From positions 558,001 to 622,000 of the forward strand of contig NZ_RQFK01000026.1 in the NCBI RefSeq assembly GCF_004770765.1: a DNA stretch of 64,000 nt, written 5' to 3'. Shown here in pieces: positions 27,404 to 38,100 of this stretch; the stretch's first letter is position 1, and each line of letters starts with the position of its first letter. Under the pieces are notes generated by a model. The model was not told where the DNA came from and did no database searches. It was given only the letters and a program-made list of their open reading frames with translations. The stretch comes from Leptospira noumeaensis (GTDB lineage: Bacteria; Spirochaetota; Leptospiria; Leptospirales; Leptospiraceae). The translations under genes were made by a program, and so were the position numbers.

Positions 27404-28631
27404 AACCCCAAATTTCCCCATAACCTTTTTCGCTTCGGAATGAATCCCGCCACTTATGGATGTGACGAAAATTAATTTCCGGTTTATTGGTTCGGAATTC
27501 TTTTTTCGGCAAAACCTTCATTGGTTTTGAATTCAGACTCTGATACCAATAAGCAACAGAGATTAAATCTAAGGTCAAGGAATTTGCATGCCCATGTTCT
27601 AATAAGAATAGGAAATTTTTTTCAAAGCGAATAGGGGATTCCACCCAAAATCGATATAAATGAGTTCTGCCTAACCAACCCACAGAATCAGAAACTCGTG
27701 GATATCCGAAGTATGGATGCATAAAGATTTCTTTTGGTGACCAAGCTGTGTTAAAAACATCTTCGGTTCCAGTTCCCTTTAAATTGGCCTCCGTTTGATT
27801 TCCATCGATAAAAATCAAATCATCCCCTTCTCCATACCAAAGTGGTGTAGGGGAATCGAGATACAAATTGAGACCAACAAACTGGCCTTTGCCTTCCGTT
27901 TCGAGAACAGAAAAGTAATTTTCCTTTTTAAAAACTGTTTTTTCTGTTTCTCCGAGAAGACCCCACTCATTTTCTTTCCCATTCGTTGTGTTAGGTTGTG
28001 TCACCGAACGATTCCACTGCGCATGGAAACGTAAATTGGAATTTAAAGGTTCTTTCCATTCTTCATAATCAACATAAAAATAAAAATTGCTGATGTCTTC
28101 GTCCGATTCATTTTCAATTTCTATCTTGGCCCCAGATTCAAATGGCATAGGAAAGTAAGAGTTCATTGACTTTCCTTTTTTGGGAGCGGCCACAAGAGGT
28201 GATGAATTCATTATGTATTCTTCTCCCCAACCTTGACCAAAAAATTCGCCTAACGGAACCTCAACGGATGGATGGGTTTGGTTGTCCCAATACATCCGAA
28301 TCACCGCATTTTTTCTGGCCATGGGATCTTTACTGGCAAGGGTCATCCAAATGTGTTTGATGACTCCCCTTGTTTTGATCTCTGCAATCGCGATTGTTTT
28401 TTTCTTTGGAATTTTGATGAAGTCATCGTTTCCGTTGGTTGGATCTGCACTTGACACTCTTTGGTTGCGATAGGTTTTATCTTTCCAAATAGAAGTCTCC
28501 CATCCATCAGCAAATAAAAGATTGGTGGAAAGGTAAAAAATTCCGATAAAAAGAATCATTACTTTTTTATTTGTGAAACCAAACAAGTTTGGAATCGAAA
28601 CAATTGGAATTTGAAAATTACGAATGTGCAT
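27396..28631 (-). CDS. DUF2961 (GH172-like) exported protein
   Basis: The product is 411 residues from this start; M30 of the longest reading (28559) is also possible because MILFIGIFYLSTNLLFADG is a typical signal peptide. The mature part shows the DUF2961 pattern: ISSADP-like N-term, GVIKHIWMTL, VPLGEFFGQGWG, NFYFYVDYEEW, and GTGTEDVFNTAW, HPYFGYPRVSDS. Members of this family (now GH172) include difructose dianhydride-forming enzymes and arabinan-related hydrolases. The Glu/Asp in GTGTEDVFN is the likely catalytic region. The polysaccharide is unknown. The stop overlaps the start of the diguanylate cyclase gene. Confidence 0.85.
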   Translation of the reverse strand: MHIRNFQIPIVSIPNLFGFTNKKVMILFIGIFYLSTNLLFADGWETSIWKDKTYRNQRVSSADPTNGNDDFIKIPKKKTIAIAEIKTRGVIKHIWMTLASKDPMARKNAVIRMYWDNQTHPSVEVPLGEFFGQGWGEEYIMNSSPLVAAPKKGKSMNSYFPMPFESGAKIEIENESDEDISNFYFYVDYEEWKEPLNSNLRFHAQWNRSVTQPNTTNGKENEWGLLGETEKTVFKKENYFSVLETEGKGQFVGLNLYLDSPTPLWYGEGDDLIFIDGNQTEANLKGTGTEDVFNTAWSPKEIFMHPYFGYPRVSDSVGWLGRTHLYRFWVESPIRFEKNFLFLLEHGHANSLTLDLISVAYWYQSLNSKPMKVLPKKEFRTNKPEINFRHIHKWRDSFRSEKGYGEIWGYE

Positions 28632-28706
28632 AAAACAAGATCTCAACTTAATTTATTATTTAATGTTTCAAAGTTTAATTCTATTTTGGTATTGAAGTTA
28701 GCAAAT

Positions 28707-29189
28707 CTATGTTTTTGGATTCCACCGGTTCACCAAACCTAAAAAAATCCCTGCTTGGACCAGTGATTGCAAAAAAATTTCAAACACTACATATAGATGA
28801 ATGGAGATGGTCACTTCCGGAATTAAAAATACCATTCCTTCCAAACTTCCTACAGCCGGGGAAATGGCCGCAAGTCCACCAAGCACAGTCCTCATCCAAA
28901 CTAAAACAAACATCTGTTTGCCGAAGGTTTGCAATCGAAACCAATCCCAAATCACAATTAAAAAACTAACCATAAGGATGGCTTGGAAAATAAGTGTAGG
29001 AAACAACCAAGACATGGCCCTCGCCCAAGCAGCACCATCGTTTGCAGTGACAAGAAACAATGGAAAAACCGCAGTTTCTCCTTCATAATAATCTTTCATC
29101 ACTAACTGGAAATAAGGGATAGAAACCAGTAGGTAGGCAGAAAGATGGCTGAAAATAAACTGAATTGTGATTTTAATCTTCGGATTCAT
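28707..29189 (-). CDS. Integral membrane protein of unknown function
   Basis: The product is 160 residues from ATG 29189; a longer reading to 29339 would overlap the start of glnD and has a non-natural N-terminus. Four membrane segments are visible: about 10-30, 65-85, 95-110 and 130-150. Recognised motifs are absent. Conserved-looking features are NDGAAWARAMSWLF and SLEGMVFLIPEVTISIH. It is divergent from glnD with overlapping promoter regions. No function is proposed. Confidence 0.65.
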   Translation of the reverse strand: MNPKIKITIQFIFSHLSAYLLVSIPYFQLVMKDYYEGETAVFPLFLVTANDGAAWARAMSWLFPTLIFQAILMVSFLIVIWDWFRLQTFGKQMFVLVWMRTVLGGLAAISPAVGSLEGMVFLIPEVTISIHLYVVFEIFLQSLVQAGIFLGLVNRWNPKT

Positions 29190-29226
29190 GTTAAAGTTGT
29201 CCAATAAGGTAGGAACACATCTTAAC

Positions 29227-31779
29227 ATGATGAAATCAGAACTCAAGGCAAAACTGCAACGGACGTTTCCAAAAGCCAAAACAGTTTCTTCCGGTCGTTT
29301 ATTCACACGCCAGTTGAGTAATCTTGTCGACGAGTCCATTCGTTCTCTTTTTAACGAAGTATCCGATGGTATCCCTTTAAAAGATCATCTTTGTTTGATT
29401 GCCGTTGGTGGGTATGGCCGGCGAGAACTCGCACCCTACTCTGACATCGACATTCTCTACCTTCACGATGGAAAATTATCTGACAAAGTCCTTGGGCAAA
29501 TCATTTCCAAGATTAATACTTTTTTATATAACAATGAAAAGGAAGTAGGACATTCTTGCCGCACCATCAAAGAATCTTTTTTGTATTTGGATCAAATTGA
29601 AACTTTTCATGCGGTTCTTGATTCCAGGTTCCTTGTAGGTTCCGAAGTCCTTTTCCAAAAATACAAAACAGAGTTCCTCGGAAAAATTCCTGAAAAAACC
29701 ATCAAAGTTTTTAATGAATGGAAACTTTCTTATCTTCGCGAACGAATCATCAATTCTTATAACCCCATTTTACTTTCTGAACCCAATATTAAAATAGATC
29801 CATTAGGACTTCGTGATATCCAACATATGTATTGGATCGAAAAAACAAATCCACTCGCAGATTCCGCTGATGGTGGCATTTTTGATTTTTATTTGATTGG
29901 AGATAGTTTAACTCTTTTATCTGCTTATGATTTTTTACTTTTAACCAGATCAGCACTTCACATCGTCAGTGGGCGAAAAAATGATAGATTGGATTTAGGA
30001 CTCCAACCGGAAGTTGCTGAGTTTTTAGGATTTGGTCCAAAAAACGAAATCAAAACTCTCGAATCCTTTATGAGCCAATTTTACAAAGCACAAAAGGATG
30101 TGTATTTTTATATTGGAACTTATTTGGATGAAAAAACCAATTTTAACAAAAAAAGAATCCAAAAAGAACTTTCGAATCCAGATAGTTTGTATGATGATAT
30201 CATCCAATTTTTTGATGAGTCCCAAGGAAACGCAGAAGAACCATCTCGTATTGATTTAAACCAAATTCGATTCGCATCACACTTCTTAGATGATGATTTC
30301 AAAAATCAAAAATCTGTTTTAGATACTTTTATGGGAATGTTACGCAAAAAAAATCGAATTGGGCACACACTCACTTTGATGCATGAATGTAACATTCTTG
30401 GAAAACTCATTCCAGAGTTTGGAGCTTGTACAAACTTTCCTCTTTTTAGTTATCACCACCAATACACTGTTGATGAACATACTCTTCTGATTTTGCGAGA
30501 ATTGGATGTTCTCATTGCTGACTTATGGGAAGATAGACAAGTCCAAGATGTGTTTAATGTTTGTGAAAAAATTGAAATTTTAGCACTCGCCATTCTCATC
30601 CATGATGCGGGAAAAGTAAAGGAAGGAGATCACAGCCAATACGGAGCAGAACTTGCACTCATCATTGCGGAAAGGTTTCGGTTGTCAGAAGAAGATACTG
30701 AACTTTTACGATTCCTTGTTGCCGAACATATTGTTATGTCGGAATTATCTTCCAAACGAGACATTTACGATCCCAAACTAATCTCTTCCTTTGCAAAACA
30801 ATTTTCTAACGAAAACACTCTGAGGCTTTTGTACATCCTTACCATCATTGATACAAAATCGGTAGGCCAAGGAATCCTGACTAACTGGAAAAAGGAAATT
30901 TTACACTTTCTATTTACTTCTACACTTGCCTATTTACAAAAAAAAGAAAATCTAACCGACACCCAAGAACGAATCGAAACCACTTTAGAAACTTACTTAA
31001 TCGAAAAAGAAGGACTTACCGCAGAACAATCCGAACACATTGTAACCTTTGGGATGAAAATAAGACCGACTTCTTATTTGAACTACAACACTCCTAGACG
31101 TGTTTTCCAACATTTTGGATTACTTTATGAATGGAAAAATTCTGGATTACCTTTCCGAATGATTACAGAACGAGAACCGGCCTTTGTTACCTTGTCTATA
31201 TTTGCCAATGCAGACAAACAAATGTTACTTTATTTATCTGGAACCATATCTTCTTTAGGACTTAGTTTGGTAGGATTACGACTTTTTCGAACCGAAGAAA
31301 ACCAACTCATTTTACAAGCGCAAATCACTGACGAATTTGGAAGTGGAGAAATTGCAGAAAAACAAATATCCGATATTGAATCTACTTTAACGGATTGTAT
31401 CGAAGGTAAAACCAATATCGAAGACCTTGCATCCACAACCAACATTTGGAAAACATTACCACAAATTCCCGATGGAATGGTAGAAGAACTAGTAAAATTT
31501 GCTAACGATCTATCAGAATCTTATTCCGTATTAGAAGTTCGAGTTCCCGATTCTATTGGACTTGTGTATCGAATTTTGAAAACATTACTCGACTTTGAGT
31601 TAGAAGTCATTTTTGTTAGGATCTCAACCAGTGCAGATTTTGCTTATGACTCATTTCATATTCAAACTAAAAACGGTAGAAAAATTGAAGACACGGGTTT
31701 ACTCCTCGCAATCAAAGAAAGAATTTTATCCGTAGCACGTGTGAAAGAAAACCAAGGAATCATGGAGATTAACTTTTAA
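29227..31779 (+). CDS. glnD: PII uridylyltransferase / uridylyl-removing enzyme GlnD
   Basis: The product is 850 residues from ATG 29227. It contains the nucleotidyltransferase active site GGYGRRELAPYSDIDILYL (residues about 57-75), a central GlnD helical region and an HD domain with ILIHDAGKVKEGDHSQ (residues about 455-470). Two C-terminal ACT domains follow (about 670-850), the glutamine sensors. In other bacteria it uridylylates and de-uridylylates PII according to nitrogen status. No PII gene is nearby. It is followed after one base by a GH13 glucosidase gene. The longer reading starting at 29167 adds 20 residues with no homology, so ATG 29227 is chosen. Confidence 0.92.
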   Translation: MMKSELKAKLQRTFPKAKTVSSGRLFTRQLSNLVDESIRSLFNEVSDGIPLKDHLCLIAVGGYGRRELAPYSDIDILYLHDGKLSDKVLGQIISKINTFLYNNEKEVGHSCRTIKESFLYLDQIETFHAVLDSRFLVGSEVLFQKYKTEFLGKIPEKTIKVFNEWKLSYLRERIINSYNPILLSEPNIKIDPLGLRDIQHMYWIEKTNPLADSADGGIFDFYLIGDSLTLLSAYDFLLLTRSALHIVSGRKNDRLDLGLQPEVAEFLGFGPKNEIKTLESFMSQFYKAQKDVYFYIGTYLDEKTNFNKKRIQKELSNPDSLYDDIIQFFDESQGNAEEPSRIDLNQIRFASHFLDDDFKNQKSVLDTFMGMLRKKNRIGHTLTLMHECNILGKLIPEFGACTNFPLFSYHHQYTVDEHTLLILRELDVLIADLWEDRQVQDVFNVCEKIEILALAILIHDAGKVKEGDHSQYGAELALIIAERFRLSEEDTELLRFLVAEHIVMSELSSKRDIYDPKLISSFAKQFSNENTLRLLYILTIIDTKSVGQGILTNWKKEILHFLFTSTLAYLQKKENLTDTQERIETTLETYLIEKEGLTAEQSEHIVTFGMKIRPTSYLNYNTPRRVFQHFGLLYEWKNSGLPFRMITEREPAFVTLSIFANADKQMLLYLSGTISSLGLSLVGLRLFRTEENQLILQAQITDEFGSGEIAEKQISDIESTLTDCIEGKTNIEDLASTTNIWKTLPQIPDGMVEELVKFANDLSESYSVLEVRVPDSIGLVYRILKTLLDFELEVIFVRISTSADFAYDSFHIQTKNGRKIEDTGLLLAIKERILSVARVKENQGIMEINF

Positions 31780-31780
31780 T

Positions 31781-33409
31781 ATGGCATGGTGGAAAGAAGC
31801 AGTCATCTATCAAATTTACCCACGTAGTTTCCAAGATTCCAATGGAGACGGAATTGGTGATTTAGAAGGAATCATAAACAGATTGGATTACCTTGCAGGT
31901 TCCAAAGACTCTCTTGGAATTGATGCCATTTGGTTATCGCCCGTGTATCCATCTCCTATGTTTGATTTTGGATACGATATATCTGACTATGAAGAAATTG
32001 ATCCCGTATATGGAGACATCCAAACTTTTAAACGATTGTTGAAAGAAGCACACAAACGTGGAATTCGAATCATCATGGATCTTGTGGTCAACCATACTTC
32101 CCATCTTCACCCTTGGTTTGTCGAATCCAGATCTTCAGTCAACAGTCCTAAAAGAGATTGGTACATTTGGAAGGAACCAAAACAAGGTGGGCCACCTAAC
32201 AATTGGCTTGGTGCATTTGGTGGTTCTGGTTGGGAATATGACAAACGAACCGGTGAGTATTATTTCCATTCCTTTCTCAAAGAACAACCAGATCTCAATT
32301 GGCGTAATCCCGATGTAGAAGATGCCATTTTCAAAATGATGAAGTATTGGTTGGATATGGGAGTGGATGGATTCCGACTCGATGTTGTTAACTTATATGT
32401 AAAAGATGAATTTTTACGTAACAATGTTTCTTATTTTATGAAGGGGCCAAGGCCTTATGACAAACAAGTGCATGCTTATGATCGGGATCGCCCAGAGATG
32501 CACGGAATCCTACGTAGGATGAGAAAACTACTCGATTCCTATTCCGAAAAACGAATGTTTGTTGGTGAAATCATGCAAGATTTTCCAGGAAATGTCCTCC
32601 TTCCTGCTACCTACTGTGGACGTAATGACGAGCTACACCTTGCATTTAATTTTATGTTCCTATTTTCGCCGTGGAAGGCCGAACGATTTTTCCAAATTGT
32701 AAAAGATTTTGAATCGGCCCTAGGGGAGGACAATTGGCCGAACTACACTCTTTCCAATCATGATTTCCCACGTCACATCACAAGGTACGAAAAAGGAGTC
32801 GATACAAAAGCACGAGCAGAACTTGCCGCCTGTATGATGTTAACTCTTCGTGGAACTCCATTTCTTTATTACGGTGAAGAAATTGGGATGAAACGTCAGA
32901 AAGTTGCTTATAAGAAAATCCAAGACCCTGTGGGAAAAAGGTATTGGCCTTTCCATCCTGGCCGTGACCCAGAACGAATTCCTATGCCTTGGAATGGATC
33001 AGAAACCACTGGATTTACAACAGGCAAACCATGGCTTCCACTCTATGAGGATGCAAACACTGTCAATGTAGAATCACAAAAAGAAGATCCGGATTCACTT
33101 TTTTTTACATATAAAAAACTGATCCAACTTCGGAAGGATAGAAAGTCTTTAAGAAAGGGAAAATTAAAAATACACTTAAGTTCCGACAAACAAGTATTAT
33201 ATTACAGAAGAAGAGAAGGAAAAGAAGAGACATATATATTTTTAAACTTCTCTTCAAAACCAGTAAATGTTTCTTACCCAAGAAAATGGGATTTGAATCA
33301 AATTTTATTCAGCACAAAGAATAGAACCTCTTCTTTTGAATTAGAAAAGGAGTTGGACACTGGTGGATTACTTTTGTTCCCGAATGAGGCAGTTATTTTT
33401 GCAAAATAG
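31781..33409 (+). CDS. GH13 alpha-glucosidase
   Basis: The product is 542 residues. The barrel start is AVIYQIYPRSFQDSNGDGIGDL, the typical oligo-1,6-glucosidase/trehalose-type opening. The four GH13 regions are visible: DLVVNHTS, GVDGFRLDVVNLY (nucleophile Asp), FVGEIMQD (acid Glu) and LSNHDFPRHITRY (Asp). C-terminal beta domain and length fit the family. No signal peptide is present, so the enzyme is cytoplasmic. It lies one base after the glnD stop, which is an unusual pairing. Confidence 0.92.
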   Translation: MAWWKEAVIYQIYPRSFQDSNGDGIGDLEGIINRLDYLAGSKDSLGIDAIWLSPVYPSPMFDFGYDISDYEEIDPVYGDIQTFKRLLKEAHKRGIRIIMDLVVNHTSHLHPWFVESRSSVNSPKRDWYIWKEPKQGGPPNNWLGAFGGSGWEYDKRTGEYYFHSFLKEQPDLNWRNPDVEDAIFKMMKYWLDMGVDGFRLDVVNLYVKDEFLRNNVSYFMKGPRPYDKQVHAYDRDRPEMHGILRRMRKLLDSYSEKRMFVGEIMQDFPGNVLLPATYCGRNDELHLAFNFMFLFSPWKAERFFQIVKDFESALGEDNWPNYTLSNHDFPRHITRYEKGVDTKARAELAACMMLTLRGTPFLYYGEEIGMKRQKVAYKKIQDPVGKRYWPFHPGRDPERIPMPWNGSETTGFTTGKPWLPLYEDANTVNVESQKEDPDSLFFTYKKLIQLRKDRKSLRKGKLKIHLSSDKQVLYYRRREGKEETYIFLNFSSKPVNVSYPRKWDLNQILFSTKNRTSSFELEKELDTGGLLLFPNEAVIFAK

Positions 33410-33521
33410 AAAATTATTATGAAACAATCCATGAAATCGTTTCGTATCATTAAATTAGAATTGAATTTAGAATTGTTTTAAACTGTTGACAATTCTCCTT
33501 TCAAGAATTCGCTGGCAGTAG

Positions 33522-33887
33522 ATGGTTCGAGTTATTTCAAATACACTCCTAAGTAGAATAGCCATTATACTATTCTCACTAGTATTCATCAGTACAACCA
33601 CTGAAGGGTATCAGTCGAACCTCACTCACTACACAAAAACTCAATCTTACAATACTTCAAATTTGTACGATTTCAACCGATTCATTAGCAATTTTTCTGA
33701 ACCTACAGAAGAAGAAGCTAAGTTAGATTCGCTACATCAAAATCACATTCATTCTTCTTTATCTTCGTATATTCCCCAAACGATTGTCATTTCCTCTGAA
33801 TTTTTAAGTTTCCACCTTCTGGAACCCGTTTCTTACGAAATCTTAAAAAAACAGAAGAACCGCGCCCCACCCAAAATTTCCATCTAA
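33522..33887 (+). CDS. Small exported protein of unknown function
   Basis: The product is 121 residues. A signal-like N-terminus (RIAIILFSLVFISTTTEG) is followed by a Ser/Asn/His-rich body (LHQNHIHSSLSS) and a basic Pro-rich end (KKQKNRAPPKISI). I recognise no family. No Shine-Dalgarno is seen, although TTGACA at 33485-33490 could be a -35. It lies just before the RND adaptor gene and may be its expression-linked accessory or sensor protein. Coding status is likely but not secured. Confidence 0.45.
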   Translation: MVRVISNTLLSRIAIILFSLVFISTTTEGYQSNLTHYTKTQSYNTSNLYDFNRFISNFSEPTEEEAKLDSLHQNHIHSSLSSYIPQTIVISSEFLSFHLLEPVSYEILKKQKNRAPPKISI

Positions 33888-33929
33888 CATCTTTTATCTT
33901 TAAAGGCGCATACCAATGCTGCCGGTTGA

Positions 33930-33943
33930 ATTAAGATCTTAAT
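33930..33943. promoter_or_regulatory. 14-bp perfect palindrome upstream of the RND operon
   Basis: ATTAAGATCTTAAT is a perfect palindrome 40 bp before the adaptor ATG at 33983. Its position and symmetry suit an operator for a dimeric repressor, but no regulator gene is adjacent. It is AT-rich, so chance remains possible. Confidence 0.35.
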
Positions 33944-33982
33944 CATTTGTTCCGACTTCGGATTGGACAAAGTGAGGATACC

Positions 33983-35101
33983 ATGGAATTTTCTTTGAAA
34001 CAAACAAACTCGTATTTTCGTAAACTTTTTATACTGATCGTTAGCATCACTTTAATCAATATTATTTTGGTTAACTGCCATTCCCGAGACCACGAAGAAA
34101 AAAACTCTCTTATGGCGGCATACCCTTGGAAACAAGATGTAACCATTGAAAAAAGTTATGTGGCCCAAGTAAAAGCAATCCAACGAATTGAAGTCAGAGC
34201 GTTTGAAAAAGGTTACTTAACCAACATCTATATGGATGAAGGGAAAGTGGTTAAAAAAGGACAAAAACTTTTTCAAGTGATGCCCATGCTTGTCAATGCT
34301 CAATATGAAAAAGCAAAAGCAGAGTATGAATCTACTTCCATCGAATACGAAAACACAGAAAAACTTTTTAAAGAAAATGTAGTATCTCAAACAGAATTAT
34401 CACTCATTAAAGCTAGGCTGAAAAAAAACAAAGCCGCCATGGATCTGGCTCAAATTCACCTTAACTTAGCTACAGTGACTGCACCGTTTACAGGAATTAC
34501 CGACAGGTTCCAAGTTCGATTGGGAAGTTTAGTAGAAGAAGGAACTCTCCTTACAACCATTTCTGATATTTCCAAACTTTGGGTTTATTTCAATGTATCA
34601 GAAAAGGATTATCTGAATTTCACGAGTGAGAAGAAAGCAGGTGATAAACCATTAAAGGTTAAATTTTTAATGGCGAATAACCAATTTTTTCAACAGGAAG
34701 GAATCGCCGATACCATTGAAGGTGAATTCGATAGTGAAACAGGTACCATTCCCTTTCGTGCCACATTCCCCAATCCCGATAGACTACTCCGCCACGGAGA
34801 AACTGGTAACGTTGTAGTTCATGAAAAACTAAAAGATGCTTTGATCATTCCACAAAAGGCAACCTTCGAAGTTCTAGATAAACACTATGTTTATATAATT
34901 AATCTTAAAGGTAAAATCAAAGCCACTGAGATCAAAATAGCAAATGAAATTCCCCATCTATTCGTTGTAGAATCTGGAATTTCCGAAAATGATATCATAC
35001 TTTTAGAAGGTCTTGGTAAAGTTCACGATGACGATGTAATTAAATACAAAGTGGAGTCTCGTGAGAATATCTTAAAAAGTTTTGACTTAGCTGCGCATTA
35101 G
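33983..35101 (+). CDS. RND efflux membrane-fusion lipoprotein
   Basis: The product is 372 residues from ATG 33983, preceded by GAGGA; an upstream in-frame start at 33947 lacks a Shine-Dalgarno. The signal ends in a lipobox (INIILVNC), so it is anchored in the inner membrane. The lipoyl/barrel-sandwich part shows QRIEVRAFEKGYLTNIYMDEGKVVKKGQKLFQV. The coiled hairpin follows, and TAPFTGITDRFQVRLGSLVEEGTLLTTI closes the lipoyl half. It joins the pump to the outer-membrane channel. The pump gene begins 11 bp downstream. Confidence 0.94.
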   Translation: MEFSLKQTNSYFRKLFILIVSITLINIILVNCHSRDHEEKNSLMAAYPWKQDVTIEKSYVAQVKAIQRIEVRAFEKGYLTNIYMDEGKVVKKGQKLFQVMPMLVNAQYEKAKAEYESTSIEYENTEKLFKENVVSQTELSLIKARLKKNKAAMDLAQIHLNLATVTAPFTGITDRFQVRLGSLVEEGTLLTTISDISKLWVYFNVSEKDYLNFTSEKKAGDKPLKVKFLMANNQFFQQEGIADTIEGEFDSETGTIPFRATFPNPDRLLRHGETGNVVVHEKLKDALIIPQKATFEVLDKHYVYIINLKGKIKATEIKIANEIPHLFVVESGISENDIILLEGLGKVHDDDVIKYKVESRENILKSFDLAAH

Positions 35102-35112
35102 GAGACCAATTT

Positions 35113-38100
35113 ATGTTTACTAAATTCCTCCAAAGGCCCGTCCTTGCCATCGTCTTATCCGTGTTAATTGTTTTTGTTGGATTGATTTCCATCAAAAACA
35201 TTCCTGTATCACAATTTCCTGAAATTGCACCACCAAGGGTAACCATCACCTTATCCTTTCCAGGTGCAAGTGCACAAGTATTAGTGCAATCAACCATCAC
35301 AACTCTCGAACAAGCGATCAATGGGGTTGCAGGGATGAGGTATATGATTTCATCATCTACCAGTTCTGGTGATGCCATCATCCAAGTTTTATTTGAACCA
35401 GGAACCAATCCAAATGATGCCCTTGTACAAGTAAAAACTCGGGTGGATCAGATGATGTACCGAGTTCCTGAGTTAGTACGACTAGAAGGTATTTTTGTAC
35501 AACCTGTACAACCGAGTATGTTGTTGTATGTGAATTTATACAGCAAAGACCCGAATGCCAGTGAAAAGTTTCTTTATAATTATGCGACAGTATTCCTACT
35601 TCCGGAACTAAAACGTATTCATGGAATTGGACAAGCAAAGATCCTTGGAACAAGACAATATGCTATGCGTGTATGGTTAAATCCAGATCGAATGCGAGCA
35701 TACAATGTAACCACTGACGAAGTGATGAAATCCATCAAAAACCAAAGTATCATTGCAAGACCTGGTCGGCTTGGTCAAAGTTCTGGAAAACAAGCACAAT
35801 CTTTAGAATATACTTTAACTTATGAAGGTTGGTATAATGAACCTGGGCAGTATGAAAACATCATCATACGAGCTAAAAATGGCGGCGAGGTTTTATACTT
35901 AAAAGATATAGCAAAAGTAGAACTTGATAGCGAGTTTTATAATATTTATTCCGATGTGGATGGTCATCCCGCTGCAGCCATCATGTTCAAACAAACGGAA
36001 GGGAGTAATGCAAAAGAAGTTATTGAAGACATCAAAGCCAAGTTAGAGGAACTGAAAAAAACATTTCCTCCACAAATGGATTACAAACTCAGTTATGATG
36101 TTTCAAACTTTATCGATGCCGCGATTGAAAAAGTAATTCATACTCTTGTGGAAGCCTTTGTTTTAGTGGCTATTGTAGTCTTTATCTTCCTCGGAGACTG
36201 GCGTTCCACTCTCATTCCCATCATAGCAGTTCCCGTATCTTTGATTGGTGCCTTTTCTTTTATGATGGCCTTAGGATTAACCATTAACTTAATCACACTC
36301 TTTGCTATGGTTCTTGCCATCGGAATTGTTGTGGATGATGCCATCGTGGTTGTGGAAGCAGTGCATGCAAAAATGGCCGAAGAACATTTAAGTGTTTATG
36401 CATCGGTAAAAACGGTTTTAGGTGAAATTAGTGGTGCCGTAATTGCCATCACGCTCCTTATGACTGCTGTTTTTGTTCCGGTTACTTTTTTGCCGGGACC
36501 TGTGGGAGTATTTTATAGGCAGTTTGCGATCACGATGGCAACGTCCATTGTGTTATCAGGATTCGTAGCATTAACACTCACACCAGTGCTTACAGCTATG
36601 ATTCTGAAATCCCATACTCATGATAAAAAAACTCACAATCCTATTGATATCTTCTTAAACAAATTCAATTTCTATTTTGATATCGTTACGGAAAAGTATG
36701 TGAATTTAATGCACCGTTTTTCTGGATCGAAGGTGTTTATCGTTTCTATCCTTCTCAGTTTTACTGTTGGATTTTTGTTATTAACACAAATTGTTCCCGC
36801 AGGTTTTGTTCCCGGAGAAGACCAAGGTATGATTTACGTTGTCATACAAACTCCTCCTGGATCTACGATTGAAAAAACAAATGATGTTGCTCGCAAACTT
36901 CAAGAGGTCGCATTAAAAATTGAAGGTGTGGACTCAGTTGCGTCACTTGCTGGTTATGAGATTTTAACAGAGGGAGAAGGTTCCAACGCAGGAACTTGTC
37001 TGATCAGTTTAAAAGATTGGTCTGAAAGAAAAAATTCCGTTCACGATGTAATGGAAGAACTCGAACACAATACAAAAAACTTTGGTGCCATCATTGAATT
37101 TTTTGAACCTCCCGCAGTACCTGGATTTGGGGCGGCCGGTGGTGTGATGTTTCGATTGTTAGACAAAACAAATAGCGGGGATTATACGGCCTTTGACAAA
37201 GTTCACGAGGAGTTTATGGGTGAACTTCGCAAAAGAGAAGAATTAACAGGACTATTCTCTTTTTATTCAGCCAAGTTTCCACAACTCGAAGTGAAGTTGG
37301 ATCGAAAACTGGCAATGCAAAAAGGTGTCAACATTGGAGAAGCAATGGACAATTTGGATATCCTTGTTGGTAGTACTTATGAGCAAGGATTCATTCGTTT
37401 TAACCAGTTCTTTAAAGTTTATGTCCAGTCCCTTCCTGAATTTCGAAGATTGCCATCGGACATCTTGAGTTTATTCACTCCGAACGACAAAGGTGAAATG
37501 GTTCCTTACTCTGCATTTTTGTCCCTTGAACAAAAACAAGGAGCCAATGAAATTACGAGGTACAATGCTTATACATCATCGGTAATCAACGTTTTGCCAA
37601 ACAAAGGTTATACGACTGGTGACGCCATCAAAGGTATCAGAGAAGCATCTAAAAATCTTCCGGCTGGATTTGAAGTGGGTTGGGAAGGTCTTTCTTATGA
37701 TGAAGCCGCGCGCGGAAACGAAGCCATCTTTATCTTTTTAGCGGTGATTGTCTTCGTTTACTTAGTTCTTTCTGCTCAATATGAAAGTTTTATCATTCCA
37801 TTTTCGGTGATCTTTTCTCTCCCACCAGGAATTTTTGGAACCTTCTTTCTTTTGAAATTGTTAGGTCTTGCTAACGACATTTACGCACAAATCGGGATGA
37901 TCATGTTGATTGGTTTACTTGGAAAAAATGCGGTGTTAATTGTAGAATTTGCGCGGCAAAGACAGGAAGCAGGTTTAAGCGTATTTGATGCTGCTCTCGA
38001 AGGAGCCAAAGCAAGATTTAGGCCCATCCTTATGACATCGTTTGCCTTTGTTGCGGGTTTGTTACCTCTCGTTTTTGCAACAGGTCCAGGAGCCATCGCC

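Noticed and set aside
29190..29339. N-terminal extension of the membrane protein at 28707-29189
   Set aside because: The extension overlaps the glnD start, has no membrane-protein character and no translation signal; ATG 29189 is natural.
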